A DNA stretch of 14,070 bases from an uncultured Collinsella sp. (GTDB lineage Bacteria; Actinomycetota; Coriobacteriia; Coriobacteriales; Coriobacteriaceae). Under the pieces are notes generated by a model. That model was given only the letters and a program-made list of their open reading frames with translations. It was not told where the DNA came from and searched no databases. A program made the translations under genes and the position numbers. This document shows positions 13,984 through 14,070 of this stretch, piece after piece. Positions within the stretch are counted from its first letter, which is position 1. Every line of letters begins with the position of its first letter. The DNA is taken from assembly GCA_934617135.1 (NCBI GenBank), contig CAKTUC010000031.1, positions 1-14,070 of the forward strand, given 5' to 3'.

Positions 13984-14070
13984 AAAAACACCTCACATCA
14001 GGCAGTAAATAAACAAAAACACCACTCAGTGTACCCCTAAGCAATGGTGCGGCCCCAACTGGCCCCCACA

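Noticed and set aside
13258-14040. Plus-strand open frame of 260 codons opposite the 210-residue membrane protein
   Set aside because: It begins inside the left arm of the large hairpin, passes through the whole stem-loop and is the reverse of a protein with clear membrane segments and a good ribosome site. The translation is low-complexity polar.
1-14070. tRNA, rRNA or CRISPR array
   Set aside because: No T-loop GGTTCRANYCC block with a matching acceptor stem, no ribosomal RNA signature and no series of regularly spaced repeats was seen by eye on either strand.

Overview
The window is about 14 kb of high-GC DNA. Every confident gene lies on the minus strand. GC-rich third positions, strong purine-rich Shine-Dalgarno sequences and the gene content suggest a Coriobacteriia actinobacterium, most like Collinsella. 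That placement is my inference; there is no rRNA or other taxonomic marker here.

Layout from high to low coordinates, which is the direction of transcription. A 210-residue membrane protein of unknown function (13351-13983) is followed by about 690 bp without a convincing gene. This stretch holds a 98-bp stem-loop with 35-bp arms, an intrinsic terminator pointing along the plus strand (against all genes), and a 204-bp unit bounded by perfect 18-bp inverted repeats that extend to 23 of 24 bp. Next come a small single-pass membrane protein (12228-12662) and a two-gene pair: a nucleotidyltransferase-fold protein and, starting inside its stop codon, a protein with a helix-turn-helix-like C-terminus. 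The pair looks like a toxin-antitoxin module and is visibly more AT-rich than its neighbours. Then follow rmuC, a clear terminator, a one-piece ABC exporter, nth (endonuclease III), a zinc-ribbon/single-TM protein with an unknown extracellular domain, another clear terminator, mfd (transcription-repair coupling factor), a PAP2-type membrane phosphatase, and a threonine aldolase cut by the left edge.

Logic of the region. Three housekeeping DNA-maintenance genes (rmuC, nth, mfd) lie within 9 kb, interleaved with envelope genes. Two good terminators divide the strand into at least three transcription units: one ending after rmuC, one holding the ABC exporter, nth and the zinc-ribbon gene, and one holding mfd, pap2 and the aldolase. 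Two of the unit starts carry perfect palindromes over candidate promoters (14 bp upstream of the ABC exporter, 12 bp upstream of the zinc-ribbon gene), and a 23-bp palindrome separates mfd from pap2. The left 11 kb is mostly an ordinary chromosomal backbone. The accessory part is about 11000-13350: the putative toxin-antitoxin pair, the inverted-repeat unit, the oriented plus-strand terminator and the large hairpin. No tRNA, rRNA, CRISPR array or transposase gene was seen.
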